Shown piece by piece: positions 1 through 13,718 of a stretch of DNA of 64,000 bases. This stretch comes from Heliocybe sulcata (Eukaryota > Basidiomycota > Agaricomycetes > Gloeophyllales > Gloeophyllaceae), in contig ML213505.1 of NCBI GenBank assembly GCA_004369045.1, positions 906,591-970,590 of the forward strand, read 5' to 3'. A program made the translations under genes and the position numbers. The stretch's first letter is position 1; every line of letters begins with the position of its first letter. The notes under the pieces are model-generated. The model was not told where the DNA came from. It did not search any database and saw only the letters and a program-made list of their open reading frames with translations.

Positions 1-416
1 ATCCTTCAAGCTAATCCTGGGACTACTCCCCCAACCTCTTCTTCAGAGGCTCCGCAGCTAATGCGGATACCTCTCGAGATGGATTTAGCCCTGCACGCTT
101 CCCCAGCACTAAGCTTGCTCGCGGACTTCTTGCTGTTCGAGAAGAAGTATGGCCGCAACGAAACGGTTTACGTCGCACCCGTCCTAGCTGCTTTGTTTGG
201 TTTCTTCTATGCTAACTGGGTGGAGTACCTTGCCAAATTCAACGGATCGTGTGAGTTCTCATGTCTTCGGTGTACTCCTCCGAATATTAAAACATTCATC
301 CAGTCCCGTATCCTTTCTTGACGGACAATTCATTTGAGATACGGGTTGCCATATACTCTGGAGCCATTACTCTCGCTCTCGTATCGTTCTGGCTCATCAA
401 CTCCGTTCACAAATAA
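1..416 (+). CDS. FAR-17a/AIG1-like integral membrane protein (3' part)
   Basis: This is the C-terminal part of a membrane protein whose start lies left of the window. Exons are <1-250 and 304-416 (TAA), joined across a 53-nt GTGAGT...CAG intron. The joined protein reads through HASPALSLLADFLLFEKKYG, a segment FFYANWVEYLAKFNGS and then PYPFL, followed by a last hydrophobic helix (IYSGAITLALVSFWLINSV). The H...P...D.. and NGS.PYPFL signatures are those of the FAR-17a/AIG1 family (PF04750), multi-helix proteins whose animal members hydrolyse fatty-acid esters of hydroxy fatty acids. The threonine or histidine catalysis proposed for AIG1 cannot be checked in full because the N-terminus is absent. 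The family call is from motif memory, not a search. Confidence 0.75.
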
Positions 417-873
417 TTCCCTTTCTGTATTCCCAGTAGAAATGTATGAGGACACTCCCCATTGTCTGTGCTTCCGGATTGTGGCAATGCATTGCATGAT
501 CGATATTTTCCGGTCGGATCAGCATCACTCAGGGTTGTTGCCACACGAATCTGCGGTCTGATGGACAATTGAATCTGGTCAAATTCATTCGCGCAGCTGA
601 CAACGTACTATTCAATATTCACGCTCCAACTCCACACACGTCTTTACAAAATGGGCGGCTCGCCTTCTGGTTAGGGCTTGATTCCTTATCTGGGGCAGAT
701 ATGACCTGCTGCACATATCTCAGAGGTGGTCACGATCAACGTGGACCTCCGCCGGTGGTGGCTTGAAGAGCGGGTCTGTGCGCATGCTCTCGAGCATCGG
801 ATTCATGAAATCGAAAGCCAGTTCTAGATTCTGCCGTTTACCTGCATCGACACGCAGCTGGAAATCTCGCATT
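417..873. other. Intergenic, no gene seen
   Basis: Between the FAR-17a stop and the formamidase ATG at 874 there is no open frame with recognisable protein content. It should hold the 3' UTR of the first gene and the promoter of the second. Confidence 0.6.
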
Positions 874-1799
874 ATGTCGTCTACGGGAATACAGGAGTAC
901 CTCGATGTTCCATATGGCAGCGTATCCTCAGAAGACGTATACCACCAGTTTGACATATTCACACCGCAAGCTCGGGACAAGGGCTCACCGTCTCCGCTGA
1001 TCTGTTTTGTACACGGCGGAGCATGGCGAAGGTACGCATAGCTGCTCTATCTTGAATACGGTGAAAATGACGTTTTTATCGCAGTGAAGACAAGTCTTAC
1101 CATCGTTCTCTGGCCCGCAGGCTCGTCATGAGCACGCACTACCCGGTTGCCGTTCCGAATTATAGGTTGACTCCAAGCACTCCTACAGAAGACGACCACC
1201 TCTACCATCCGGCGCACGCGGAAGACATCCTGCAATTCCTCCATTTCATTCAGACGTGGCGCGGTCCTGAATCTACTCCCATATATGATGCATCAAGGCT
1301 ATACCTCCTTGGTCACAGCTGCGGGGCGCACATCTTAACTTCAATCTTCCTCGACTCTTCTGGCGTTACTGCGTCCTTGACCCCTTCCCCGACCCTGTCA
1401 GATGCGGTCCGGGGAATCGGTCTCTCTGAAGGCATCTACGACCTAAATCGGCTGCTTCAGAGCTATCCTGGATACCGAGAATGGTTCATCGAGAGTGCGT
1501 TTGGGAAGAGAGACGACTTTTCGCCGTTCTCTACGACGGCCTTGCCATTACGGGATGGCTCGTTGCATATGAAGTGGCTGGTGCTTCATTCGAAGGGGGA
1601 CACCCTCGTCGATGAAGTCCAAGCCAGTTTGATGTATGAGCACCTCACTAGCTTGTACCAAGCGAGGGACTTGCCCGTTGACGTTCATGTCGCCAAAAAC
1701 TGGGATGAACTTCACGAAGAACACAATGACCTCCTGCGGGGTGATAAGTACGTGGAGCTCATCTCAAAGTTCGTGATGGGACCGGCTTCTGCCGCTTAG
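874..1799 (+). CDS. BNA7: Arylformamidase (N-formylkynurenine formamidase)
   Basis: An alpha/beta-hydrolase of 290 aa in two exons (874-1031, 1085-1799; intron GTACGC...GCAG). It should hydrolyse N-formylkynurenine to kynurenine plus formate, the second step of tryptophan breakdown. The HGGAW oxyanion motif lies at residues 47-51, as in yeast Bna7 and animal AFMID. The nucleophile elbow GHSCG puts the serine at residue 131. Asp225 (HSKGD) and His263 or His266 (ELHEEH) fit the rest of the triad. The ATG at 874 is chosen because it begins the conserved N-terminal stretch; upstream in-frame codons have no family content. The gene ends 68 bp from the kynureninase stop (tail to tail), and the kynurenine monooxygenase follows, so the context strongly supports the reaction. 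Other HGG-type esterases are the only real alternative. Confidence 0.88.
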
Positions 1800-1866
1800 G
1801 CTTCATATACATATACCGAGGCTAGTGGGGTAATAAAATATGTTCATTAAACCGCCACAAACCCGC

Positions 1867-3662
1867 TTAAGTCTGCATCGAATCTAACACAGTCTCCATG
1901 ATGGCAGCGGCGCGTTCGCAGTCATCAGCCGTATTGTACAAAGGCGCGGGTGCCAGGCGTATCACGTCAGGCTTTCTCTCATCTCCGACAACGCCGTAGC
2001 TCGCCAACCCGTCGAATACTTTCTGCATGATGCCCGCACCGACCGGGAGGAACAATAAGGAAAGCTGCGCGCCTCTGCTCTCCGGATCGGAAGGCGTGAT
2101 GATTGTAAAACCAAATTTTCGCTTCTCGCTGTTTCCTGTCGCCCGGCTGTCCCCGAGGGGATATTTCTCTGCTACCTCTTCGATAGGTACGAACCATTGA
2201 GATGCCCGCAGTTTGCGTTCCAAGGAGCCTGTCAGTTCTATCGATCGTTGTCGAATAGGTTCCATCATTCCAGCTTCCTCGAACACTTCCAAGGACCCTA
2301 GGAGGGCAACGGTGGCGAGGACGGATGGGTTGGATTGCTGAAGGCCCTGCGCACCCCGAATGGGCGAGAATATGGGCGGCATTTGAAAGCGTGTCGCCGG
2401 ATTATGCCCCCACCAGCCTGCGAGCCTAACGCAAAGGGTATCGTAAGTACGTGAACAGGAAGCGATTAAACTCGACAGCGAGCATGGCGATTGGATGGGA
2501 AGAAAATAATAATGGCGGAAGGGAAGCCAGTCATATGCTGCTCACTTTGGTAATACCATGTCGTCCCATCTGTCATGCATGTAGAGGCCGGCAATCCCTC
2601 CCGGGCCGGAGTTTAGGTATTTGTAGGAGCACCAGACCGCAAAATCGACCCCCCAGTCGTGCAGTGAGAGAGGCACGTTGCCGATGGCGTGCGCCAGGTC
2701 AAAACCACACATACACCCCTGCTTGTCAAAGACATTCGTGACCATGCGGAAAAAGGGGGAAGGAACAATGCGTCAAGCAGAGTTGCAGAATGGAGGGCCA
2801 TGGAAGAAGGCGGACCTGCTCTTTGGCGGCCTCGGTAATCGATTTCATGGGAAACCATTGTCCCGTATAGTACTGGACTCCGCTAAATAATACGAGAGCT
2901 ATGCTTTGGCCTTGTTCTCGAATGACCTTCAGGATATCTTCCTCTCTTAGAGTAAATTCGCCTTCCTGGGGTGAAATTTCTAGTACCGCGTCTTCGGGGT
3001 TATGCTCGTGTAGCAAGGCCTGAGAAGCGAACGCGTACTGGGCAAGGTTTATGAATTACGAAAATATCACTCGGAGACGTTCTCAAGTAGTAAAAGACGG
3101 ACCTGATCAGAAGGGAACGCTCTGGCTTCACATAAAATCTTGTACCGCGAGGACGTAGGTTTGTAGAACAGATTCATCATCAGATGGAGGTTAGCCGTTA
3201 GCGTCCCCATGCAAGCGATCTCGGATTCCCGCGCCCCTGGAAAGATAATTAGGTAAGAGGACTGACACTAGGCACAGAGGGAAGATATATAGTACCAACT
3301 AGTCTTGCTAGGTACGGGTGGACACGGTCCGCTATATTCATCCACTCTCTGCCATGCGGGTGAGAGAAATGGCCTTGGACAGCCCTGAAGGCAAACAATA
3401 ATTTGTAGTAATGACGGGAAGAGGAGCATGAGAGAGTAATTACCGTGTACCCCAAACGGACAGTTCCTCGTTAACGAGTTCGGCAGCACGCTTGGGCAGA
3501 AGGCCCAGGGAATTTCCACACAGATAAGTCGATGCAGAATCGGCTGTAACGAAAGTTAGTAGTTATCCGTGCGACGGAATTCGACGGCAGACCTTGTTCC
3601 TGCGAGACGCGGACAGCACCGACTGTCTTGTTGGAGGGCAGGACGAAGCTGTGGCGCAACAT
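1867..3662 (-). CDS. BNA5: Kynureninase
   Basis: PLP enzyme of 448 aa that cleaves kynurenine to anthranilate, or 3-hydroxykynurenine to 3-hydroxyanthranilate, plus alanine. Seven exons: 3593-3662, 3444-3543, 3296-3384, 3103-3236, 2816-3037, 2546-2718, 1867-2425; all phases agree. Conserved blocks in order are [46 protein letters not shown] (PLP-binding Asp/His), the Schiff-base lysine in [12 protein letters not shown] (Lys238), AGWWGHNP and [11 protein letters not shown]. The start is the first ATG; the N-terminal helix is short for the family, so an extra upstream exon is possible. It is divergent from the monooxygenase with 204 bp between start codons, and that promoter carries a 22-bp palindrome. 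Confidence 0.95.
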
Positions 3663-3689
3663 GAGTAGAGGAGTGGTTGAGGACAAGCA

Positions 3690-3719
3690 GAGTCAGGTTC
3701 AACCGTGGCCACGGTTGAA
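3690..3719. promoter_or_regulatory. Perfect 22-bp palindrome plus TGACTC core in a divergent promoter
   Basis: Positions 3698-3719 form a perfect inverted repeat with half-site TTCAACCGTGG and no spacer. It lies 36 bp upstream of the kynureninase ATG and 148 bp upstream of the monooxygenase ATG. Immediately beside it, GAGTCA at 3690-3695 is the reverse of TGACTC, the core of Gcn4/CPC1-type bZIP sites. The symmetry is seen directly; that a dimeric regulator binds it is inference. Confidence 0.5.
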
Positions 3720-3866
3720 AGGCCCGGTCTTCTGTGGGCGCTCCCGATCGATCAGCTTAGATCGCCGGGTGATCTGTGCGCTATCTCGGTCATTATTCAC
3801 TCTCTATAATGCTTTATTAACTTGGTAATCGCGTCGCGGTGGCCTGCATTTCCCTTCTTCCAAGCA

Positions 3867-6095
<2,229 letters not shown>

Positions 6096-6518
6096 CGTTC
6101 GTCGCCGTGCTTTTCATTTCAGATCGTCCGATAGCCTCTATGTCCATGTGTTACAACTGAACGTACGGACCGCGACGCTGGCGAGAAGATCCGTTGATGG
6201 AGAAGAAGTTTGGGGAGGGGCAGACACTACAACTCCATCGATTGTATACATTGGCACAAATACATCATTCCGTTTGTATTCACAAGCTGATAACATGTCT
6301 AATAAGAAGGACGGAGCAAAGCATAGATAGGAGAGACAGCAGTCAGATCAATGTGCACTTATGTACATGGGGCAAGACGACAGCAATAGGAAAGAGCTAC
6401 ATGAGACATTAGACTCGTAAATGAAGAAAGACGGGTATCAAACTTTGCGCGTCTGCCCGCCTGTTGGGATCCAGGCGTTGGTGCCAAAGGGGAAATGTGG
6501 AAACCAAAACCCCAGCAT
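6096..6518. other. Intergenic, converging 3' ends
   Basis: Tail-to-tail gap between the monooxygenase and the AT-hook gene. No coding potential seen; it should be 3' UTR of both. Confidence 0.6.
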
Positions 6519-7128
6519 TTACGATTTGGCCTTTGGCGGCCTCCCGCGTTTCCTCTTCTCGCCAGGGTTAGCTTCCCCGCCTTCTTCTTCCTTCTCGGCC
6601 GCAGCCGCAGTGCTCGACTCAGGCTTTGGGTTCTTGGGGGGGCGTCCGCGACCCCGCTTTGCCGGGGGCTCGTCTGTGCCAGTCTCGGCTGCCTCGGGCT
6701 TGGGCTGACCAGCATTGGTTAGCGCACGATAGCGTAGGAACATCAATGTTGCAACTCACCTTGGGCGGCCTCCCCCTCTTCCGCTTCTCCCCAGTTTCAG
6801 TCGTACTGGAACCAGTGGCTGCGGCTGCTGCCTTGGATTTGTTCCTGGAACCTTTGGGCCTGCCTCTGCCCCGCTTCACGGGTGCAGGGGGCTCGTCTGA
6901 AGACTTCTCATGTGCTCCTGGATTGGAGAAAAGGAAAGGGGGCATCGTCAGCGATACAACCGGAGTGTTTACGTGACTCAACGATCGTAGCCAGATTGGC
7001 GAAGAGCGCGTTGACTTACCGGCGTCCTCCTCGCCAGTCTCTGCCGGGTGCTCTACCTGGGGCTGCTCCTCAAGCTCGTCGACCTCGGCGGCCTTGGTGA
7101 CGTCCTCTTGCTCGCCCGAGTCTGACAT
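6519..7128 (-). CDS. Small AT-hook DNA-binding protein
   Basis: A 150-aa, highly charged, Ala/Pro/Glu-rich protein in three exons (7020-7128, 6760-6917, 6519-6704). Four AT-hook cores are visible: GRGRPKGS, KRKRGRPPK, GRGRPPKNP and a final KRKRGRPPK just before the stop. Such proteins, like animal HMG-I/Y, bind the minor groove of AT-rich DNA and act as chromatin architecture factors in the nucleus. The acidic N-terminus (SGEQEDVTKAAEVDELEEQ) has no known fold. No enzyme domain is present. The repeated hook units look like internal duplication, with two hook-bearing exons of similar design. Confidence 0.8.
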
Positions 7129-7759
7129 GGTGGGAGGGGAGGGGAGGGCGAATGCGGGGGATGGAAAGAAGGGAAAGAAGACAAGAAATGGGAGCGTGTC
7201 TTTTTAATGGGTAAAACCCCCTTCGTTCCGAAAGGTGGCCGGATCTGTTAAGCTGCGATTCTTCTCGCGTACATACGTGCACCAAACGGGGTTTATTATA
7301 TCTAGCAGAAATCTGGGGGAGGAATATAATTCGCCGGGGCAGGATTAATGCTACGTAACAATACTCTGAGGGGACCTGAAATGATCTGACGGTCTCGGCC
7401 CTGGTCGCATCGCCGCGGTACCGCATGAATATATCCCACCACCGGCGCACAGGCGGGCCCATCGGCGGCGCAAGGAGTATATATTCGTACCAATACTGTG
7501 CCGCCCATTTCCCGCTATTATCATTAGACTTGCGTTGCCTGTCAACCAGCCGTGCCCCGGCCGTTCTGTGATACGTTTCCTCGAAATTCCATTCGAAATC
7601 CAGACACATTATCCCATGCTGCCGCCATGCTAATTCAGGCTCCGCGACTAGCGCTTCCATCGAGACTCCGAGTAACTCCGCCCAAATAATTAAATAGCTC
7701 CCACGCTCCTTCTGCGATCTGGACCTTGCCACCCGCGTCGCGCTTCCGACCGTGCCACA
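7129..7759. other. Divergent promoter region, no gene
   Basis: Lies between the AT-hook ATG (7128, minus) and the YOS9 ATG (7760, plus). A long minus-strand open frame crosses it and runs into YOS9 coding sequence, but it shows no family features and I treat it as chance. Confidence 0.6.
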
Positions 7760-9490
7760 ATGCATACACCCACCCTCGTTACTGTCCTGCTCGCCGTCCC
7801 TGTCGTCCTCGCTCGCTCCCCTCACTACATCCCCGAGGACCCATATGCATTCCCCAAATACAGAGTCACCTTCTTGAATGGGCTCCCCGTCTCCAACCAG
7901 ACAGCACAGGCGTGGCTTCAAGACGGTCTGCGCGGCGGCGAACTCGAGTTCCTCGAACAGCCTTGGCAATTCAATCCATTAAGAAAGGGCATCAGTAGCG
8001 GTGACGACGAGCAGCAGGCTCTCACAGTCAGTAATTGAATACAGCTCCTCAGAATGACGGTTAAGCATCCGCATGCACAGCCAGTCTCATGAGCCGGTCG
8101 CGAACTATTCGCTTCAGCTCATGAAAATAGGCCCTCAGGATTCGTTCCTCTGCTTTGTCCCGCCTCCTCCAGCTGCCTCACCGCCGACAGAGGACACGCA
8201 GGCGGAAGTTACCCCAGTGCACAGCTGGTCGCTACTCCAGCCTCTGTCGGGTACTTGTCTCTACGTGCGTCCACTTTCGGTGTCAGTTATTCATCATCCA
8301 AACCGGAGACTATTGTAGCACAAGCAAGGTTGGTTCACTTATTCGTACTGCCATAATTCGCACGTCCGTCAATTCCGGGAAATGCCACATGCCCACCCGC
8401 ACCCTGGTAAGCCATAAATCACGTTGCTTCCAGTTATTTTAAAATATCAATGATCAAGTACGGGCGTAGGTGGTTACAGACCAGAAGAGGACCCTGATGT
8501 TAGCTAATTTAACCAGCCCCCTTCCGCCGAAATTTCCGCTGATCATCTCGGCCTTATCTTGTACAGTCCGAAGCCTACACGCTGGGCAGAGCGCCTCCCA
8601 TCCCAGAGCCCGGCGCCGAGTTGACGGTTTCTGAGGAAGCTGCACTCGCTGCTAATTTGGAACTCGCTCGCGATGCGGGTGCGAGTTATCTTGTTCAGCG
8701 ATGGGGCGACGGTACACTCTGCGACAAAACTGGCAGGCACCGCGAAATTGAAGTCCAGGTCCGTGCTTACTCAATTGAATTGCAAGCGCGGCTTGGCTGA
8801 CAGGTTTCGGTGTAATTGCGGGTCCGCTGACGATTTGCGAACTTCTAGTTCCACTGCTCGATGACCATGACCGACACAATTCTCTTCGTAAAGGAGACAA
8901 GAACATGCCACTACGTCATGGTCATCCACACCCCTCGGCTATGCGGCGAACCCGGGTTCAAGTCCAGACGCGAACAGCGGGAGGAATCCTTCATTCGCTG
9001 TAGGGAGATCGTCCCTACCATAGATGGCGCAGACAAGAGCCTTCCAGAAACCGATTATCCGCTCAGTTTCTCGCAGCGCGCCCCCAAGAAGCCCATACTG
9101 CCCCCTCCAGCGACCAAGGGGCCCGCAGGAGTTACTACGGGCGCGCTGAAACAGGCTTTGAGCGGTGAAGTACTCAATCGTGCTTTCGAGGCGCTCCTTG
9201 GCACTGAACAAGCACCAAGGGGTGAAGTGGTTGTTGAACGCCTAGGAGACACGGACGTTGTCATCGAGTTCATTGATGCAGAGGCCCTTCTAGGCGAGAA
9301 TGACGAAGGCCTTGAGGCAATCTCACACGAGCACCTCGCTGAAGCCCTGCGTGCTGCTGGATTCGACATTAAGGGGGAGAAGAAGGCCAGGGCCCAGCAA
9401 TCTCCAAGAAGTGAAGAGAAGTCTGACGAAGCGGAAGCTGATACTGACCACGATGCTGATCCATCATCTCACTCTCATGATGAGCTCTGA
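7760..9490 (+). CDS. YOS9: Yos9/OS-9 ER lectin of the ERAD pathway
   Basis: A 465-aa ER-lumenal lectin that recognises trimmed mannose on misfolded glycoproteins and hands them to the Hrd1 ubiquitin ligase. Six exons: 7760-8026, 8085-8264, 8319-8406, 8470-8498 (29 nt), 8567-8758, 8849-9490. A signal peptide (about residues 1-19, LVTVLLAVPVVLA) is followed by the family's KYRVTFLNGLPV block. The MRH lectin domain shows GTCLY, then KQGWFTYSYCHNSHVRQF, then [24 protein letters not shown] with the paired cysteines, and VKETRTCHYVMVIHTPRLC. The protein ends in HDEL, the fungal ER-retention signal, as in yeast Yos9. The C-terminal 120 residues are acidic and low in complexity. Confidence 0.92.
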
Positions 9491-9961
9491 TATCTGTGTA
9501 TCTATGTGATGCTTTTATTTGATTGGATATAACATTTACGTTTTGTGCGACATACAAATGTGGTTCTCCGCGGATTAAACAAGTCCGCCGGCCATGGTGT
9601 ATAGAAATTACAGCAAGATAATAGATGAAGGATTTATAGCACTGGCTCTATAGATAAAGATCGTAATCAACGAACATACTACCAGAGCAGATATAAAAAC
9701 TTTTTGAGTAGTAGGCCCAAGGGTCGTAACCGCCATCTAAATCGAAGCAAAGGTAGCGATCACAATAAATGACGTTAGATGGATATAGGGGCAGAGCGGA
9801 ACGACAAGGCAAGAAACTCGAAAAGCAGGATGCCTCATCGGTGAACGGGCGTAATGTCTACAAAGGAAGTGCAAGTCCCAGGTGATACAGAGGGATATTT
9901 ACATGGACTTCGTCGCGCCTCCCACTTGGCTTCTTTCTTATGGTGTATAGTCGTGAACGCG
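9491..9961. other. Intergenic, converging 3' ends
   Basis: Tail-to-tail region between YOS9 and the kinase. It is AT-rich with no recognisable coding, consistent with two 3' UTRs. Confidence 0.6.
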
Positions 9962-12900
9962 TTAGAAGAAGCGCCGCTTGTGCGGCTTCTCGTCGACAGT
10001 GACCTTGATGTGCTGGTGCGTGGACTGCACCCCTTCCGATGAACAAGGCACGATGCTCCTCAGCCACTCGTCGCCGTCGTCTTCCTCGTCCGACTCGTGG
10101 CAATGGTCCTCGCACACATGGCCGGCGGGGGTGTCGATGCCCGAGTGGTGGTGGCACCCACAAAGGAGGTCATTGTGCTTGCCCCGTCCCTTGAGAAGGT
10201 CCGTCAGCGTGCACCGCGAAGACGGCTCGATGTGCATCATCCGCCGCAGAGCAGACCGCGTCTCGCGCGGCAGAAGACGGAATATCGACTCGGCCCCGCC
10301 GCCATGGAAGGTCGCAACAGAAGCGGCGCTATCCTTCCTCGAGCGCGCCGACCTGGAGCTGTTGGCAGCAGCGCGGATCGTCGTCTGCGACGCCTCCTTG
10401 CCCTTGCGCTTCTTCTCGTCCTCCCTCTTCTTCTTCTGCTCCTCCTCCTCCTTGACAACAGTCAGCGCCTCATCAGCAGCAGCCTTCGCCCGCGGACTCA
10501 GCGGTCCATTGAACGTATTCGCGCGGGTCCTGTACGACGACGCAGGCAAGTGCAGACCAAGACCCGCAGGCTTCGCAATCGGCGTCTTCACATCATCCTC
10601 ATTGAGCACCCCATCGATAGTGTTCGGCGGCTCATAGAACGCAGGACCAAGCGCAGGACTCGCCGGCAAACTCTCCGTCGACTGCCCGGGCCTCGCAAAC
10701 GTCCTCACGCTAGGATCCATATCCTGTGGGCTGTCCATCTGCCTCAGATCCAGCCCCAGCCCGAGTCCCTGCGCGTTGACGTCCTCCTCGCGCCACGCAG
10801 CCGGCAGCGTCGCCGTGCTGTGCGACATGACGTGGTTCGCGTTCTGCAGCGACTGCCGCACGCGGTCCCGGCGCGCCTGCTCTGGCGACGCAGCGACAAA
10901 GTCCTTCTGCAAGACCGAAGGCGGGTACGACGGCGACGTCTGCGCAGTCGAAGAAAACGCGGTCTCCGACGCCGAGTACCCGGAGGAAGACGTTATCGAA
11001 GGCGACCTGCTCGACGCGGCCGTGCTCGTGCACATCGAGATATCCGACGGCTCAAGGAACGTCGAGATGCTCTCCGCCCTCTGCGGCGTCTGCTTCATCG
11101 AGCTGGGCTTCTTCGGCGGGGTGGCAGTGCTCCCACTCCCATTCTGACTCGGCGAGCTCCCATTCGTACTCGGGGTCTTCTCCTTCTCCTCCGAAGCGGG
11201 AACCTTCGGGACAGGCGGCGGCAAACTCGGCTTTCGCTCCTTCTTCTCCCTCAGGTCCGGATGCGCGTTGACAAACGACCTAAAGCTCGCGTCCTTCCTA
11301 GGATCAGGGATCGTCCACGGGAACCGCCTCAGCACCATACACATGAAGATAATCCCCACACTCCACACATCCGTCTTCCTGGGATCATACTGTTCCTGGC
11401 TCAACACCTCCGGCGCGAGATAGGGATCGCTCCCCACCACGCCCGTCGCAAGCGTCGTGCTCTTCCCCGGATAATGGAAGACCGTCGCCGTGCCAAAGTC
11501 GATGAGCTTGACAACATTACCCGTCGTCATGACACAGTTGTCCAGCTTCAGGTCGCGGTGCGCGAGTCCGAGCGAATGGAGGTACTCCACGCCGTCGCAG
11601 ATCTGGCGGAAGACGCAGTATATCTCAGGCCGCGTCATCTTGCCCGACATCACGACGCTGAACAGGTCGTACGGCGCATACTCCATGACCTGCACCACCG
11701 CCGAGGAGGTGAGAGGTTCCGCCGTCAACAACCTATCCTCTAAGACGCAACGACGCGAAAGCGCACCTCGTAATAATGCCCGTGATCACTAACGATATCC
11801 ATCGTCCTGATCACATTGACATGCTGCAGCGTAATGCCAACACAAAACTCCGCAGTGACCTTCTTCTGGTACTCCTTTTCACTCTCACCATTCCGCTTCG
11901 GCCGGAACTCCTTGACAGCAAAGATAGCACCTACGCCAAAGACCTCGTCAAAACTCCTACCCGCCGTATCATTCGTAATAAAGCCTCACCATTATACCCA
12001 TGCTTCGGCGCACTCTTGATCAACCTCACAGTCCCTCCCGCCCCGCTCCCAAGCACACGACCCCACTTCCCATACTTCTTCGTCAGATGCGCCTGCGTCA
12101 ACGTCGTCATCGTCGGAATCTCATGCTTATCCTTCTCCTTCTCCTTATGCTTCCTCCTCCCCTCCTTCCCCTCCTTCTCACCAGACGACGTTCGCTTCTT
12201 CGGCGCTGGCATCGGCGTCGCAGGGTCCCCGGTCGAATACTGACTCCCGAGCTCGCTCACGGCAGACGTACTGCTCGCAATGCTCGGGCTGCCCAGCCTT
12301 GACGATGCGCTGGCGCTTGTCGATCCAGACGGGCTCGGTGGGTCAGTGCTGTCGCCACTCGCCTTGCGCTCCTTCTCCTTCTCGCCATCCCCCTTGTCCT
12401 TGCGCAAGAACGACGACAACCTGGACACCTTCCCATCTTCCTTCCCAGGCGAGGCAAGCGTGAAGGAGCTCATCCTCTTTGGCGACATCTTTCGCTTGGT
12501 GCTCCCAACAGTCCCAAAGTCCTTGTCCTTCACCTCCGTCGACTCCTTTTCCCGTGGACGGATGGCAACGTCAGGCGAGTTCGCGGCGTGGTGGGCATCG
12601 GCTACCACCGAGAGGTCGATGATCTCGCGGCCATTGTCAAAGTGCTCGCCACGGGCTTGGGACGATAAAGGCATGTGCACGTCAGAAGACGAGGGATGCG
12701 ATACTGATACGTTGGCGGTCGTGGCGGATCGTTCATGGGCGTGACCGTTGGTCTCTACAAAGCTAGGTGCAGGAGAATGGGTATCTGATGTCGAAGGCGA
12801 GTTGTGGTGCGAGTGATTGGGTAGGGTATGGTTAAGGAAGCGCTTAAGCTCGCTAAAGGGGCCGTGGTGATGTTTCCCCGACTTATCCTTGGGCGGGTGC

Positions 12901-13718
12901 GAAGGATGGTGCCCGTCTGGCGGGGTATGAGGATGTGATGAGGTGGCAGAGGTATAACCCGAAGCAGGAGCCGTGCCGGGGACAGCAAGGTAGTCTGACA
13001 CATCGTGTTCCCTCGGGCTGCCGGGTGGGCTGCAGGTTGAGGGCGTCGGTGGAGCCGGAGAAGCTGTCGGACGGTGGAGTGCATCCTTCATCGCAGATAA
13101 GGAGATCTTCTTCTGCCGAATGGTGCTGGATCTGGGCAGCGAAGCGGCGGGGCTTGCAGAGGTGGAGGTAGGCGTTTGAGCGGGTGGGAGGTGTGCGGAG
13201 GGTTGATCGGAATGGTGTTCTGATACGGGGAAGAGGGAAGATATGCGGGGGTGTGAAGCCTCCCGGGTGGCGGTCGGAGCCTGTAGAAGTACGGAGGTGA
13301 GCTGAAATCCAAGGACAAGGCAGTCATAGCGGTGCAAGTGCCAAGAGGGGTGGTTTAATACATGGAAACGTCGCGTATGAATGCGATGCAAAGAAGGTGA
13401 ATGCCAAGAGTCGCGTCTGTGGCTCAGAATGATAGAGAGTGCGATAGGGTAGCAGGATAAGGGTGATGTGTTAACAGCACTTACCGGCTCTGCAAGCACC
13501 TTGCCTGTGCTGTCGCGCTCTTGGGCTGACAATAAGGCATCGCGGAGTTGTGGACTGGGGGCTGTGTCAGGGGAGAATGTGGGTGGGGCGGGGGCGTCGA
13601 CGGCGAGGGCTGCAGCGGTGAATGAGCGCGAGCCAGAGACGGAGCGCAGATGAGGGGGGCGGGAGGAGGGGGAGGGGGATGAGATGTGTACGGGCTGCAT
13701 GGGGGACGCGGACAGCAT
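9962..13718 (-). CDS. Serine/threonine protein kinase, Hal4/Hal5-like
   Basis: A predicted 1144-aa kinase in four exons (13485-13718, 11998-13280, 11767-11956, 9962-11689). The first ~470 residues are Ser/Pro/His-rich and likely disordered. The kinase domain begins with the glycine loop LGSGAGGTV (about residue 487); AVKEF carries the ATP-binding lysine (~520), HRDLKLDN the catalytic loop (Asp ~615), DFG the metal site (~633), then YLAPEV. The order [12 protein letters not shown]...[13 protein letters not shown] and [11 protein letters not shown] is typical of fungal Hal4/Hal5/Npr1 kinases, which regulate potassium and nutrient transporters at the plasma membrane. A ~280-residue low-complexity insert separates this from the last kinase helices ([22 protein letters not shown]). 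The C-terminus is acidic and His/Cys-rich, ending KPHKRRFF. The first intron (204 nt) is in frame without a stop. The boundary at 11956-11998 is the least certain. Confidence 0.88.

Noticed and set aside
7070-7969. 299-codon minus-strand open frame crossing the AT-hook and YOS9 promoters
   Set aside because: It overlaps real coding on both sides, has no family features, and runs through the divergent promoter; the length is a by-product of GC-rich sequence.
8955-8965. tRNA B-box-like GGTTCAAGTCC
   Set aside because: It falls in the conserved YOS9 exon, no A box or acceptor-stem pairing is visible around it, and the coding explanation is sufficient.
10097-11743. 548-codon plus-strand open frame
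   Set aside because: It lies opposite the kinase coding exon and is extremely Arg-rich, the usual shadow of Ser/Pro/Ala-rich coding on the other strand.
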